Assembly (NCBI GenBank): GCA_002405475.1
Contig: DHLX01000009.1
Span: 51,505 to 91,546, forward strand
DNA: 40,042 bases
Direction: 5' to 3'
Source of the DNA: Burkholderiales bacterium UBA4657
GTDB taxonomy: Bacteria; Pseudomonadota; Gammaproteobacteria; Burkholderiales; Burkholderiaceae_E
Shown here: positions 1 through 7,893 of the stretch, in pieces
How the letters are laid out: the number at the start of each line of letters is the position of its first letter
How positions within the stretch are numbered: position 1 is the stretch's first letter
Notes under the pieces: generated by a model
The model's database searches: none
What the model was told of the DNA's origin: nothing
What the model saw: only the letters and a program-made list of their open reading frames with translations
Position numbers and translations under genes: made by a program

Positions 1-20
1 GAGCCCAGGTCGGGGAGCCA
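1..20 (+). tRNA. tRNA-Asn, 3' end only (cut by window edge)
   Basis: The first 20 bases read as the end of the T-loop, the 3' strand of the T-stem (CCAGG), a seven-base acceptor strand (TCGGGGA), discriminator G and an encoded CCA. A G discriminator with this acceptor matches the tRNA-Asn usual in betaproteobacteria, from family knowledge. The anticodon lies outside the window, so the identity is inferred. A hairpin with a T-run follows 10 bases downstream, as expected for the end of a tRNA transcript. Confidence 0.7.
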
Positions 21-28
21 AAATATAA

Positions 29-54
29 AAAGCCAGCGTATGCTGGCTTTTTTC
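29..54. terminator. Bidirectional rho-independent terminator
   Basis: A perfect 7-bp stem (AGCCAGC / GCTGGCT) with a 4-base loop is flanked by an A-run on the left and a T-run on the right. It can therefore act in both directions. It sits between the tRNA-Asn end and the stop codon of the convergent metallo-hydrolase gene, and would end both transcripts. Confidence 0.85.
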
Positions 55-76
55 ATGGATCGCCTTAGCAAGTAAT

Positions 77-883
77 TTACAGCGTCACCCAATCAAACCC
101 GTCTTCCTGGGTAGCCACGCCTAATTCCGGGCTAGCACCCACAGCGAGTGCCTGGCGGAAAGACTCAAGCACCAGAGCGACATCATTGTTTTGCTGACTC
201 AGGTGCGCAGCATGCAGGCGTTTCAGGCGGCGCTTGTCTACCGAGGCCAGTATTTGGGCTGCGGCCTCATTGGAAAGATGCCCATGTTGACCCGCAATCC
301 GGCGCTTTAAGCTCGCCGGATATTGCACGTTGTCTCGCAGCAACTGCGGGTCATGATTGGCTTCCAGTACCAGCCCATCACAAGCACTAAGCATATGCAC
401 AATATGCGGTGTCGGTGTACCGACATCAGTTAACACGCCGAGGCGGGTATCACCATGAACAAATACAAACTGGGTCGGCTCGGCAGCATCATGCGGAACC
501 GGAAAGGGGTGTATTTCCAACTCGCCCACGGCAAATGACGCATGACTGCATAAGCGGCGCTGTAACACCACGTCAAGTTTTGCGTGCCCGACTATCTCTT
601 GCGCTGCTTCCATGGTGCCGTGAGACGCCATAAGACAGACCTGATGGCGTTGAGCTACACCAAAGGCAGAGCCCAGATGGTCGGCATGTTCGTGCGTCAC
701 CAACAAGGCATCAAACTGCTCTGGACTTAAACCCCGTTTCAGCAAGCGCCTTGATAGCTCTTTGTTGCCAAAGCCGCAGTCAAGCAAGACTCGGCCGCAT
801 ACCTGGTTTTTCTGATCCAGCGCTTCCACTACCAGGGCATTGCCTTCGCTACCACTGCCCAGGCTGGTGTATCTTAACCCCAT
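77..883 (-). CDS. MBL-fold metallo-hydrolase (YycJ/WalJ-like)
   Basis: A 268-residue protein of the metallo-beta-lactamase fold. The metal-binding signature HEHADH is at residues 64-69 (H64, H66, D68, H69), preceded by the glycine-rich GSGSEGN near the N-terminus and LDCGFG near residue 34. Later family motifs are visible: LTDVGT, LEANHD and GHLSN, the set seen in YycJ-like single-domain hydrolases. Such enzymes are expected to bind two metal ions and to act on phosphodiesters or similar substrates in the cytosol; the real substrate is unknown. The ATG start lies just before the bamC stop (3 bases between them), with a weak ribosome site, so the gene is probably translated from the dapA-bamC transcript. 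It is the last gene before the terminator. Confidence 0.88.
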   Translation of the reverse strand: MGLRYTSLGSGSEGNALVVEALDQKNQVCGRVLLDCGFGNKELSRRLLKRGLSPEQFDALLVTHEHADHLGSAFGVAQRHQVCLMASHGTMEAAQEIVGHAKLDVVLQRRLCSHASFAVGELEIHPFPVPHDAAEPTQFVFVHGDTRLGVLTDVGTPTPHIVHMLSACDGLVLEANHDPQLLRDNVQYPASLKRRIAGQHGHLSNEAAAQILASVDKRRLKRLHAAHLSQQNNDVALVLESFRQALAVGASPELGVATQEDGFDWVTL

Positions 884-886
884 GAA

Positions 887-1969
887 CTATTTCAGTTCGT
901 CCGCTAGTAATTTCAGGATGTTGTCACTGCTGGGCGCACGCGTGTTTGTCGGATTATCACGACTAACCACTACAACACGAGTTTTATCGCCCTCGCCCTT
1001 CAGACTAATACGGTAGCGCTCAGGAGCACCTCCATCGTCTGATCTGCCTAACAGCCGAGAAAAGAAGCCAGGTTTTTCCTTATCTGGCTTGCGCGGCGCT
1101 ACGTAACGAACAACATAGCTGCCACTGCTACGATCACGCTCTTCTACCGTAAATCCGGTCCGGTCAAGCGCCAGTCCGACTCTGCGCCAGGCACGATCCA
1201 GACTGTCATCCAGCTCGAGATAAGCTGAAGCCCCAGCACCGACAACTCGGGCTCGTGGGGCGGCAGGTATAGCCGCTGATGCCGTTACGGTAGCACGGGC
1301 CCGATTTTCTTCAACCCCAAGACGCATCAGCATGCGTTGTAGAAATTCGGCTTCCAGATTCGGGTCGTTCGGGCGCGGCTGCCATACCGTGTCGTCGCTG
1401 GTAGAGTTGAGTACTTCGGTGGCACCACGATGACTGATGTAGATTTCCGTGCCATTACCTACCCGTTCAATGCGGGTGCGGAATAAATCCCTGTCGCCAG
1501 TATCAAACAATTGTCCGGCAATAGCGCCAATAGTACGCGCAATAAAATCTTTCGGTAGTTTGGCCCGATCTTCGGCCCAGTCGGTTTCCATAATACCGGC
1601 ATCGCGGTTTTCAATACGCAAAGTGAATCCCAACTGGGTCCAGAAGTCCTTGATTTGCGGCCACACCTGTTCCGGAGTCTGGTCGGTCACAATCCAGCGC
1701 TGCGTACCCGAGCGCTCCAATCGCGCACCACTGCTCGGCTGTGGCAATATTGGGGCACTGGTGGATGTGCCTGCCCCGGTACGCGCCACGGCTGCAGCGG
1801 TCACAGGCGCGTTAAACCTATCGTCGCGGGGTAATTGAGTTAAATCGGGTGGCACTTCCAGCGGCACTGCGCGACCTGCACTTTTGTAGTCAATACTCGG
1901 GCCTCCTAAAGACAGGCTGCCGCACCCGCTCATTAAGGCAGCTGCCAGCACAAGATAAATCCAACGCAT
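887..1969 (-). CDS. bamC: Outer membrane assembly lipoprotein BamC
   Basis: A lipoprotein of the BAM complex, which inserts beta-barrel proteins into the outer membrane. The protein starts with a hydrophobic signal peptide ending in a lipobox (ALMSGC, lipidated C16). It then has the extended 'YKSAGRAVPLEVPPDLTQLP' type N-terminal stretch typical of BamC/NlpB, followed by two helix-grip domains (roughly residues 85-220 and 240-360). The frame stays open to a TTG at 1984. The ATG at 1969 is preferred because a GAGGAGA ribosome site lies about 7 bases upstream and the signal peptide then begins properly, giving 360 residues. The gene directly follows dapA, the same order as in Escherichia coli. 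Similarity of BamC across proteobacteria is low, so the name rests on domain style plus synteny. Confidence 0.85.
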   Translation of the reverse strand: MRWIYLVLAAALMSGCGSLSLGGPSIDYKSAGRAVPLEVPPDLTQLPRDDRFNAPVTAAAVARTGAGTSTSAPILPQPSSGARLERSGTQRWIVTDQTPEQVWPQIKDFWTQLGFTLRIENRDAGIMETDWAEDRAKLPKDFIARTIGAIAGQLFDTGDRDLFRTRIERVGNGTEIYISHRGATEVLNSTSDDTVWQPRPNDPNLEAEFLQRMLMRLGVEENRARATVTASAAIPAAPRARVVGAGASAYLELDDSLDRAWRRVGLALDRTGFTVEERDRSSGSYVVRYVAPRKPDKEKPGFFSRLLGRSDDGGAPERYRISLKGEGDKTRVVVVSRDNPTNTRAPSSDNILKLLADELK

Positions 1970-1980
1970 CAATACTCTCC

Positions 1981-2859
1981 TCAAACTTGTAATCCGACTA
2001 CACGCATGGCGTTATCTACCGTCATTTCATGCTCTACCGACAGAGGCACCAGAGGCAAACGGATTCCGCCGGCTATTTTGCCCATCCTGTGTAATACCCA
2101 TTTCGCCGGTATCGGGTTAGCCTCAACGAATAGGGCTTTATGCAATGGCAGTAATTGTTTGTGCCAGTTCCAGGCTTCATGCGCATTGCCTTGGCCGGCA
2201 GCTCTGCAAAGCTCGGCCATGGCACGTGGCATGACATTCGCTGTAACCGAAATATTGCCTTGGGCACCCAGCAACATTAGAGCGACGGCCGTCAAATCAT
2301 CGCCACTATATACCGCAAAATCGTCGGGAACCGCTGCCAGTAATTGCGCCCCACGGTCGATGTTGCCGGTCGCATCTTTTATACCGATTATGCCGGGAAC
2401 CTGAGCCAGTCTGAGCACGGTCTCATTGCTCATATCAGCTACGGTACGACCTGGCACGTTATATAGCAACATGGGCAAATCAACAGCCTCGGCAATTTTT
2501 TTGAAATGCTGATACAAACCTTCCTGCGGTGGCTTGTTGTAATAGGGCACAACCGACAATTGCGCCTGCGCTCCTACTGACTTTGCAGCCCTGGCCAGTT
2601 CAATGGCCTCGGCGGTCGAGTTGGCGCCGGTACCAGCAATGACCGGAATACGCGCGTCGGCATGCTGCACCGCCACTCTGATCAGATTAATGTGTTCTTC
2701 AACATCAACCGTGGGCGACTCACCCGTGGTGCCAGCAATCACCATAGCACTGGTACCTTCAGCCACATGCCAGTCAATTAAATGGCGAAAAGCTTCCATG
2801 TCGAGGCTGCCATCAGCCTGCATCGGCGTTACCAGGGCAACAATACTTCCCTTAATCAT
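1981..2859 (-). CDS. dapA: 4-hydroxy-tetrahydrodipicolinate synthase DapA
   Basis: Condenses pyruvate with aspartate semialdehyde, the first committed step towards diaminopimelate and lysine, in the cytosol. It is 292 residues, the usual family length. The key residues fall at the same numbers as in the E. coli enzyme: T44-T45 in GTTGESPT, Y107 in PYYNKP, Y133 in LLYNVPGRT, R138, and the Schiff-base lysine K161 in GIKDATG. An AGGAAAA ribosome site lies 6-8 bases before the ATG. It is upstream of bamC in a probable three-gene unit with bamC and the metallo-hydrolase. trpS ends 33 bases upstream, so it may be cotranscribed with that gene as well. Confidence 0.97.
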   Translation of the reverse strand: MIKGSIVALVTPMQADGSLDMEAFRHLIDWHVAEGTSAMVIAGTTGESPTVDVEEHINLIRVAVQHADARIPVIAGTGANSTAEAIELARAAKSVGAQAQLSVVPYYNKPPQEGLYQHFKKIAEAVDLPMLLYNVPGRTVADMSNETVLRLAQVPGIIGIKDATGNIDRGAQLLAAVPDDFAVYSGDDLTAVALMLLGAQGNISVTANVMPRAMAELCRAAGQGNAHEAWNWHKQLLPLHKALFVEANPIPAKWVLHRMGKIAGGIRLPLVPLSVEHEMTVDNAMRVVGLQV

Positions 2860-2892
2860 TTTGAATTTTCCTGAACTTTCTCGGCGCTATTA

Positions 2893-4095
2893 TTAACCAT
2901 ACGTCAAGCCCATGGCTTCGCGCACATCACGCATGGTTTCCTGGGCAGCCTTGCGTGCCTTGTCGCAGCCATCCGCAATAATGTTCCGCACCAGTGTCGG
3001 GTCGTCGAGGTAAGGCTGAGCGCGTTCACGCATCGGCTCGAGTTCCCTGACGATAGCCTCAGCCACTGGCGCTTTGCATTCCAGGCAGCCAATGCCGGCA
3101 CTCTTGCATCCCGCCGTTACCCATTCCTGAGTATTCTGGTCTGAATAGACCAAATGGAACTGCCATACCGGACAGCGTTCTGGATCACCCGGGTCGGTCC
3201 GTCTGACGCGCGCCGGATCCGTCGGCATGGTACGCACTTTTTTGCGTATGCTTTCAGGGTCTTCACGCAAGGCTATGGTATTGCCGTAGCTTTTGCTCAT
3301 TTTCTGACCATCAAGACCGGGCAGACGCGAAGCTTCAGTGAGCAAGGCCTGGGGCTCGGACAAAATCAGCTTACGGCTACCTTCCAGATAACCATAAAGG
3401 CGCTCACGATCACCCATGCTTAAATTCTGTGTATCATCCAGCAGTGCCCGGGCTTGTTCCAAGGCTGCTTCATCACCCTGTTCCTGGAAGCGCTGGCGCA
3501 GTTCGTAATAGAGCTTGGCACGCTTGCTACCGAGTTTTTTCGCAGCTTCCTGGGCTTTTTCCTCAAAACCAGGCTCACGACCGTATAAATGATTAAATCG
3601 GCGTGCGATTTCGCGCGTTAGTTCGATATGCGGCACCTGGTCTTCCCCCACCGGAACAAAAGTGGCGCGATATATGAGAATATCCGCGGCCTGCATTAGC
3701 GGGTAACCCAAAAAACCGTAAGTGGACAGATCTTTGTCGGCCAATTTTTCTTGCTGATCCTTATAGGTTGGCACCCGCTCAAGCCAGCCCAAGGGCGTAC
3801 CCATGCTCAGCAGCAAAAATAATTCGGCATGCTCGGGAACGCGCGATTGAATGAATAGTGTGGCTTGGTTCGGGTCGAGCCCGGCGGCCAGCCAATCTAC
3901 CAGCATTTCATAGGTGGACTGCTCGATAATCTCGGGCGACTCGTAATGCGTGGTCAGTGCATGCCAGTCGGCCACGAAGAAAAAACAGGGATACTCGGCC
4001 TGCAGCCGTACCCAGTTTTTCAGGGCACCGTGATAATGACCAATGTGCAATGCCCCGGTTGGGCGCATGCCAGATAAGACGCGTTCAGGAAACAT
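2893..4095 (-). CDS. trpS: Tryptophanyl-tRNA synthetase
   Basis: Class I aminoacyl-tRNA synthetase charging tRNA-Trp. HIGH is intact at residues 17-20 and KMSKS at 265-269, with GEDQVPHIELTREIA between them. At 400 residues it is about 65 longer than the E. coli enzyme. The extra segment, roughly residues 178-250, is charged and helical and lies between the two signature motifs; betaproteobacterial TrpRS proteins commonly have such an insert. The last 11 bases of the yciO-type gene overlap its start, so the two genes are translated from one message. No ribosome site of note separates them. Confidence 0.96.
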   Translation of the reverse strand: MFPERVLSGMRPTGALHIGHYHGALKNWVRLQAEYPCFFFVADWHALTTHYESPEIIEQSTYEMLVDWLAAGLDPNQATLFIQSRVPEHAELFLLLSMGTPLGWLERVPTYKDQQEKLADKDLSTYGFLGYPLMQAADILIYRATFVPVGEDQVPHIELTREIARRFNHLYGREPGFEEKAQEAAKKLGSKRAKLYYELRQRFQEQGDEAALEQARALLDDTQNLSMGDRERLYGYLEGSRKLILSEPQALLTEASRLPGLDGQKMSKSYGNTIALREDPESIRKKVRTMPTDPARVRRTDPGDPERCPVWQFHLVYSDQNTQEWVTAGCKSAGIGCLECKAPVAEAIVRELEPMRERAQPYLDDPTLVRNIIADGCDKARKAAQETMRDVREAMGLTYG

Positions 4096-4729
4096 AACCG
4101 GATTCTATCAGTCCCAGCGCTGCCGGGTCTCCGCCCCCGCGGCGTAATAGTTGTGGCACCTCTCCCGTCAAATCCACGACCGTAGTGGGTTCCAGAGAGC
4201 AGGCACCTGAATCGATGATGACATCGACCTGGTGCTCGAGTCGTTCACGGATGGCCTCTGGGTCGTTCAATGGCTGATCATCGTCCGGCAAATGCAGGGT
4301 GGCCGATAGCAAGGGCTGGCCAAACTGTTCAAGCAGGGCCTGCGTGACCTCATGCTTGGGCCAGCGTAGGCCGATAGTTTTACGCGATGGGTGCGACAAA
4401 CGTCTGGGCACTTCGCGCGAGGCCTCGAGAATGAAGGTAAACGCGCCTGGGGTTGCTGCTTTTAACATTCGATATTGCCGGTTATCTACCTTGGCGTAAT
4501 TGGCTATCTCTGACAGGTCGCGACATAACAAGGTCAGGTGATGTTTTTCATCCAGATCGCGTATGCGACGCAGGCGTTCTGCCGCTAGTTTGTCATCCAG
4601 ATGTGCTACCAGCGCATAACTGGAATCAGTAGGAATGGCGGCAATGCCACCTTTTTCAATGATGGCCGCCGCTTGTTTCAGCAAGCGTAATTGCGGATTA
4701 TGAGGGTGCAAGCTGAAATATTGCGCCAA
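4085..4729 (-). CDS. YciO-type Sua5/YrdC/YwlC family protein, TTG start
   Basis: A 214-residue YrdC-fold protein. The N-terminal half carries the family pattern 'GGIAAIPTDSSYAL', then 'RIRDLDEKHHLTLLCRDLSE', 'PGAFTFIL', 'RKTIGLRWP' and, near the end, 'PTTVVDLTG'. It matches the E. coli YciO style more closely than TsaC/Sua5, which make threonylcarbamoyl-AMP for tRNA modification; the function of YciO itself is uncertain. The start is a TTG. It is supported by a GGAG site 7 bases upstream and by alignment of the first residues (MAQYFSLHPHNPQ) with the known YciO N-terminus, and no nearby ATG would keep the fold. It overlaps trpS by 11 bases. Confidence 0.88.
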   Translation of the reverse strand: MAQYFSLHPHNPQLRLLKQAAAIIEKGGIAAIPTDSSYALVAHLDDKLAAERLRRIRDLDEKHHLTLLCRDLSEIANYAKVDNRQYRMLKAATPGAFTFILEASREVPRRLSHPSRKTIGLRWPKHEVTQALLEQFGQPLLSATLHLPDDDQPLNDPEAIRERLEHQVDVIIDSGACSLEPTTVVDLTGEVPQLLRRGGGDPAALGLIESGYVS

Positions 4730-4743
4730 TCGTCACTCCGCTA

Positions 4744-5961
4744 TCAAATGACCTGACGTTGCCGGAAGTCTGCAATTTCAGCCTGAGAATAACCCAGTGC
4801 AGTCAGAACCTCATCGCTATGCTGACCCAGCTTCGGCCCCAGCCACTGGGTTTTTCCCGGGGTCTCTGAGAGTTTAGGTACGATGCCGGGCAATTTAATC
4901 GGGGTACCGTCAGCAAAGTTATGCTGCTCGAACATGGCGCGCGCCAAAAACTGTGAGTCTTGCATCATGTCGGCAACGCTATAAATTTTACCGGCCGGAA
5001 CATCGGCCGTTTTTAATGTCTGTAATGCCTGCTCTATGCCATGACGACTGCACCATGCCTGGATCGCAGCATCAATCATTTGTGTCTTCGGTACCCGGCC
5101 CTCATTGGTAGCCAATGTTGGATCCTGTGCCAGGTCGGCTCGATCTATCGCCAGCATCAGGCGTTTGAAAATGGCATCGCCATTACCAGCGATGACAATA
5201 TTCTGACTATCTGCCGTGGTATAGGTATTCGATGGCACTATGCCAGGCAAAGCACCACCGGTACGCTCGCGCACTATGCCAGCCACATCGTATTCGGGTA
5301 CCAGACTTTCCATCAGGTTAAAGACCGATTCATACAAGGCTACATCAACCATCTGCCCGATGCCCTGCCCTTTTCCACCGGTCTGGTCACGATGGCGCAA
5401 GGCCATCAAAGCGCCCATCACCCCATGCAAGGCAGCCAGCGAGTCGCCAATGCTGATACCCACCCGAACCGGAGGCCGGTCGGGATGACCACTAACGTAG
5501 CGTAAGCCACCCATGCTCTCGCCTATGGCACCAAAACCCGGTTCTGTTGCCAGTGGCCCCGTTTGTCCATAGCCACTCAAACGCACCATGATCAAAGACG
5601 GGTTTTCAGCCTTGAGTTGTTCCCAACCCAGGCCCATTTTTTCCAGCACGCCGGGACGAAAATTTTCTACCACAATGTCGGCCTCTAAGGCCAGGCGTTT
5701 GGCTATGGCACGTCCTTCTGTACTTTTCAAATTCAGTGTTATGGATTTTTTATTCCGGCTCTGTACACTCCACCATAAGGACACGCCTTCATGCAAGACA
5801 CGCCAGTAGCGTAGCGGGTCACCCGCTTTCCCTTCCCCCGCATCCGGGCTTTCAATTTTGATGACCTCGGCACCAAACTCTGCCAGCAAGCGCGCGCAAA
5901 ATGGGCCAGCAATCAGCGTGCCCAATTCCAGTACCTTAATCCCTTGTAAGGCCTGGGTCAT
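4744..5961 (-). CDS. CaiB/BaiF (family III) CoA-transferase
   Basis: A 405-residue family III CoA-transferase, which moves CoA between two carboxylic acids through an aspartyl intermediate. The N-terminal 'GIKVLELGTLIAGPFCARLLAEFGAEVIK' style, 'NKKSITLNL', 'VENFRPGVLEKMGLG' and 'GYGQTGP' are all present. The catalytic aspartate is D173 in SIGDSLAALHG. An in-frame extension reaches 6012, but the ATG at 5961 begins exactly where family members begin and overlaps the MAPEG stop in an ATGA arrangement. The substrate cannot be told from sequence; many betaproteobacteria carry several of these enzymes (succinyl-CoA or glutarate type donors are common). Confidence 0.9.
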   Translation of the reverse strand: MTQALQGIKVLELGTLIAGPFCARLLAEFGAEVIKIESPDAGEGKAGDPLRYWRVLHEGVSLWWSVQSRNKKSITLNLKSTEGRAIAKRLALEADIVVENFRPGVLEKMGLGWEQLKAENPSLIMVRLSGYGQTGPLATEPGFGAIGESMGGLRYVSGHPDRPPVRVGISIGDSLAALHGVMGALMALRHRDQTGGKGQGIGQMVDVALYESVFNLMESLVPEYDVAGIVRERTGGALPGIVPSNTYTTADSQNIVIAGNGDAIFKRLMLAIDRADLAQDPTLATNEGRVPKTQMIDAAIQAWCSRHGIEQALQTLKTADVPAGKIYSVADMMQDSQFLARAMFEQHNFADGTPIKLPGIVPKLSETPGKTQWLGPKLGQHSDEVLTALGYSQAEIADFRQRQVI

Positions 5962-6335
5962 CGTGTACCCACAACGAAAATGCTCATCACCACCAGCAAG
6001 GCTGCTATCCATACAATAGATCTGAGTGTCGCCTTGTCGCTCAGGTAAAAATACAAATAGAGCAGACGCAAACCAATCCAGATCGAAGCCAGAATATCAA
6101 GCTCGATTTGTGCGCCTGCCACCCAATGTGCAGTCAATACCGAAGCCGCAAACAGCGGAAAGGCTTCAAATGAGTTGAGTTGTGCTGCATGGGCACGGGC
6201 ACGGCGCCCTTCCAGCCTTGCTTCCCATTCTCGTGGATGATGGTTATCAAAGTCGGAGCGACCCCATTTGGCAATACCAGTAGCGACAAAAGGCAACAAG
6301 CCTGCTATTAACACACACCATAGCGCCCAGGTCAT
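5958..6335 (-). CDS. MAPEG family membrane protein
   Basis: A 125-residue protein with about four membrane segments (near residues 3-20, 55-72, 75-97 and 103-122). The polar stretch between segments 1 and 2 holds the MAPEG signature (RRARAHAAQLNSFEAFPLF). MAPEG proteins include eicosanoid and glutathione-dependent enzymes in animals; the bacterial members mostly have no known reaction. Its stop overlaps the CoA-transferase start by 4 bases, and its own ATG immediately follows the stop of the YjdF-like gene, so the three are almost certainly cotranscribed. A detoxification role would be a guess. Confidence 0.88.
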   Translation of the reverse strand: MTWALWCVLIAGLLPFVATGIAKWGRSDFDNHHPREWEARLEGRRARAHAAQLNSFEAFPLFAASVLTAHWVAGAQIELDILASIWIGLRLLYLYFYLSDKATLRSIVWIAALLVVMSIFVVGTR

Positions 6336-6947
6336 TCAGATTTTCCCTTCATGACTTTGCAACTGGCGGTCATGCCAGCGTGACAATAAAAATACTGATA
6401 AAGCACCAAATCCTGCCAGCAGCATGTCCATTTGACTGTCCCAAACATCGCCCTGCGTGCCCAGGAAAGCTTCTGCGGCTTCAGCCGACACTCTACCTGC
6501 GATCATTTCCAGTATTTCATACAGGGCGCTCACTGCCAGCGGTACACAAATACACAGAACTGTCAGCAGCCAGCGCGGTATCGCTGCCACATATCGAAGC
6601 AGGATTTCCCGGGTGATAATGGCTGGCACCAAACCCTGCATAAAATGTCCCAGCCGGTCATAGTGGTTGCGCTCAAATCCGAACCAGTCCTGTAACCAGA
6701 AACCAAGTGGTACGCGTGCATAGGTGTAATGTCCACCATAAATCAGGATCAGACTATGTAGTGCAGCCAAAGCGAGCAACAGGCTGGTCAGGCGCCAACG
6801 TCGAAACCCCCAGGCCAGCAGTGGCAGTGCCAGCATTACCGGTAATGTTTCCAGAAACCAGGTCAGCGGATCATAGGCACCAACATAGGAAGCCAGCAAA
6901 ATCATCAACATCAGCACTATGCCTGCGTATATTATCTTGTCACGCAT
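6336..6947 (-). CDS. YjdF/DUF2238 inner membrane protein
   Basis: A 203-residue integral membrane protein with about six hydrophobic segments. The conserved DUF2238 pattern is clear: 'GGHYTYARVPLGFW' around residue 71, 'RNHYDRLGHFMQG' around 93, and the acidic 'EILEMIAG' followed by 'FLGTQGDVWDSQMDML' towards the C-terminus. The family (E. coli YjdF) has no established function. The conserved His, Asp and Glu residues near the membrane suggest metal or proton chemistry, which is only inference. It starts 3 bases after recR ends and runs directly into the MAPEG gene. Confidence 0.87.
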   Translation of the reverse strand: MRDKIIYAGIVLMLMILLASYVGAYDPLTWFLETLPVMLALPLLAWGFRRWRLTSLLLALAALHSLILIYGGHYTYARVPLGFWLQDWFGFERNHYDRLGHFMQGLVPAIITREILLRYVAAIPRWLLTVLCICVPLAVSALYEILEMIAGRVSAEAAEAFLGTQGDVWDSQMDMLLAGFGALSVFLLSRWHDRQLQSHEGKI

Positions 6948-6949
6948 GC

Positions 6950-7552
6950 CTATCTCCGATCCAGCATGGCCTGGGCGACGGTACTGGCATCGACGTATTC
7001 CAGTTCTGCACCCACGGGAACTCCACGTGCAATACGGGTAATGGTCAAGGTCTGAGCATTTTTCTGCGCCTGGGCTTTGAGTAACTCGGCAATATAGTGC
7101 GCGGTAGCCTCGCCTTCATTGGTCAAATTGGTTGCCAGCACCACCTCGCGTACCACGCCGTCAAATACCCGCTGTAATAGTCGTTGCAGGGCAATGTCTT
7201 TCGGACCTATACCATCCAAAGGACTGAGCCGTCCCATCAAAATGAAATACAGGCCGCCATAGGCGTGAGTTTGTTCAATCGCCAGCTGGTCGGCGGGTGT
7301 CTCCACTACGCACAACTGACTGCGATCGCGTTGCTGATTCAGACAGGTCGAGCATATGTCGGCTTCAGTAAATGTATTGCACAAAGCACAATTTTTAATT
7401 TTGTCTGTCGCCTGGGTCAAAGCCTGCCCCAGTTGCGCCGCACCTTCACGGTCATGTTGCAGCAAATGAAAAGCTATGCGCTGCGCCGACTTTGTGCCTA
7501 CGCCCGGCAAACGCCTCAGAGCTTCAATCAAGGCATCGAGTGCGGTCGCCAT
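6950..7552 (-). CDS. recR: Recombination mediator RecR
   Basis: A 200-residue DNA-repair protein of the RecFOR pathway that helps load RecA onto gapped DNA. It has the N-terminal helix-hairpin-helix (LRRLPGVGTKSAQRIAFHLL, residues 12-31), a four-cysteine zinc finger (C55, C58, C67, C70), and a Toprim domain beginning 'LCVVETPAD' and continuing 'GLYFILMGRLSPLDGIGP'. Length and order match the family. It follows ybaB with 14 bases between, giving the widely conserved order dnaX-ybaB-recR. Confidence 0.97.
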   Translation of the reverse strand: MATALDALIEALRRLPGVGTKSAQRIAFHLLQHDREGAAQLGQALTQATDKIKNCALCNTFTEADICSTCLNQQRDRSQLCVVETPADQLAIEQTHAYGGLYFILMGRLSPLDGIGPKDIALQRLLQRVFDGVVREVVLATNLTNEGEATAHYIAELLKAQAQKNAQTLTITRIARGVPVGAELEYVDASTVAQAMLDRR

Positions 7553-7566
7553 ACCAAGTATCGGAC

Positions 7567-7893
7567 TTAAAATGGCAGTTTGAAACCCGGGGGCAGAGGC
7601 ATGCCTGCGGTTACGCCCTGCATTTTTTCTGCGGCCGTAGCTTCAGCTTTACGCAAGGCATCATTGACCGCAGCTACAACCAGGTCTTCAAGCATATCCT
7701 TGTCATCCGATAACAGACTTGGATCGAGCGTGATACGCTTGACCTCATTTTTGCAGGTGACAATCACCTTGACCATGCCGGCACCACTCTGACCTTCCAC
7801 TTCTACGCTCGACAATTGCTCCTGCGCCTTGCGCATATTGTCCTGCATGGCCTGCGCCTGTTTCATCAATTGTGTCAGTTGGTTTTTCATCAT
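7567..7893 (-). CDS. ybaB: Nucleoid-associated protein YbaB/EbfC
   Basis: A 108-residue DNA-binding protein that forms a dimer and coats DNA. The N-terminal coiled helix (MKQAQAMQDNMRKAQEQL) is followed by the conserved 'VEGQSGAGMVKVIVTCKNEVKRI' beta region and 'DKDMLEDLVVAAVNDALRKAE'. It ends in the proline-glycine tail typical of the family (GMPLPPGFKLPF). Two ATGs lie side by side; the first overlaps the dnaX stop (ATGA) with GGAGAG six bases upstream, so dnaX and ybaB are translationally coupled. Confidence 0.95.
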   Translation of the reverse strand: MMKNQLTQLMKQAQAMQDNMRKAQEQLSSVEVEGQSGAGMVKVIVTCKNEVKRITLDPSLLSDDKDMLEDLVVAAVNDALRKAEATAAEKMQGVTAGMPLPPGFKLPF

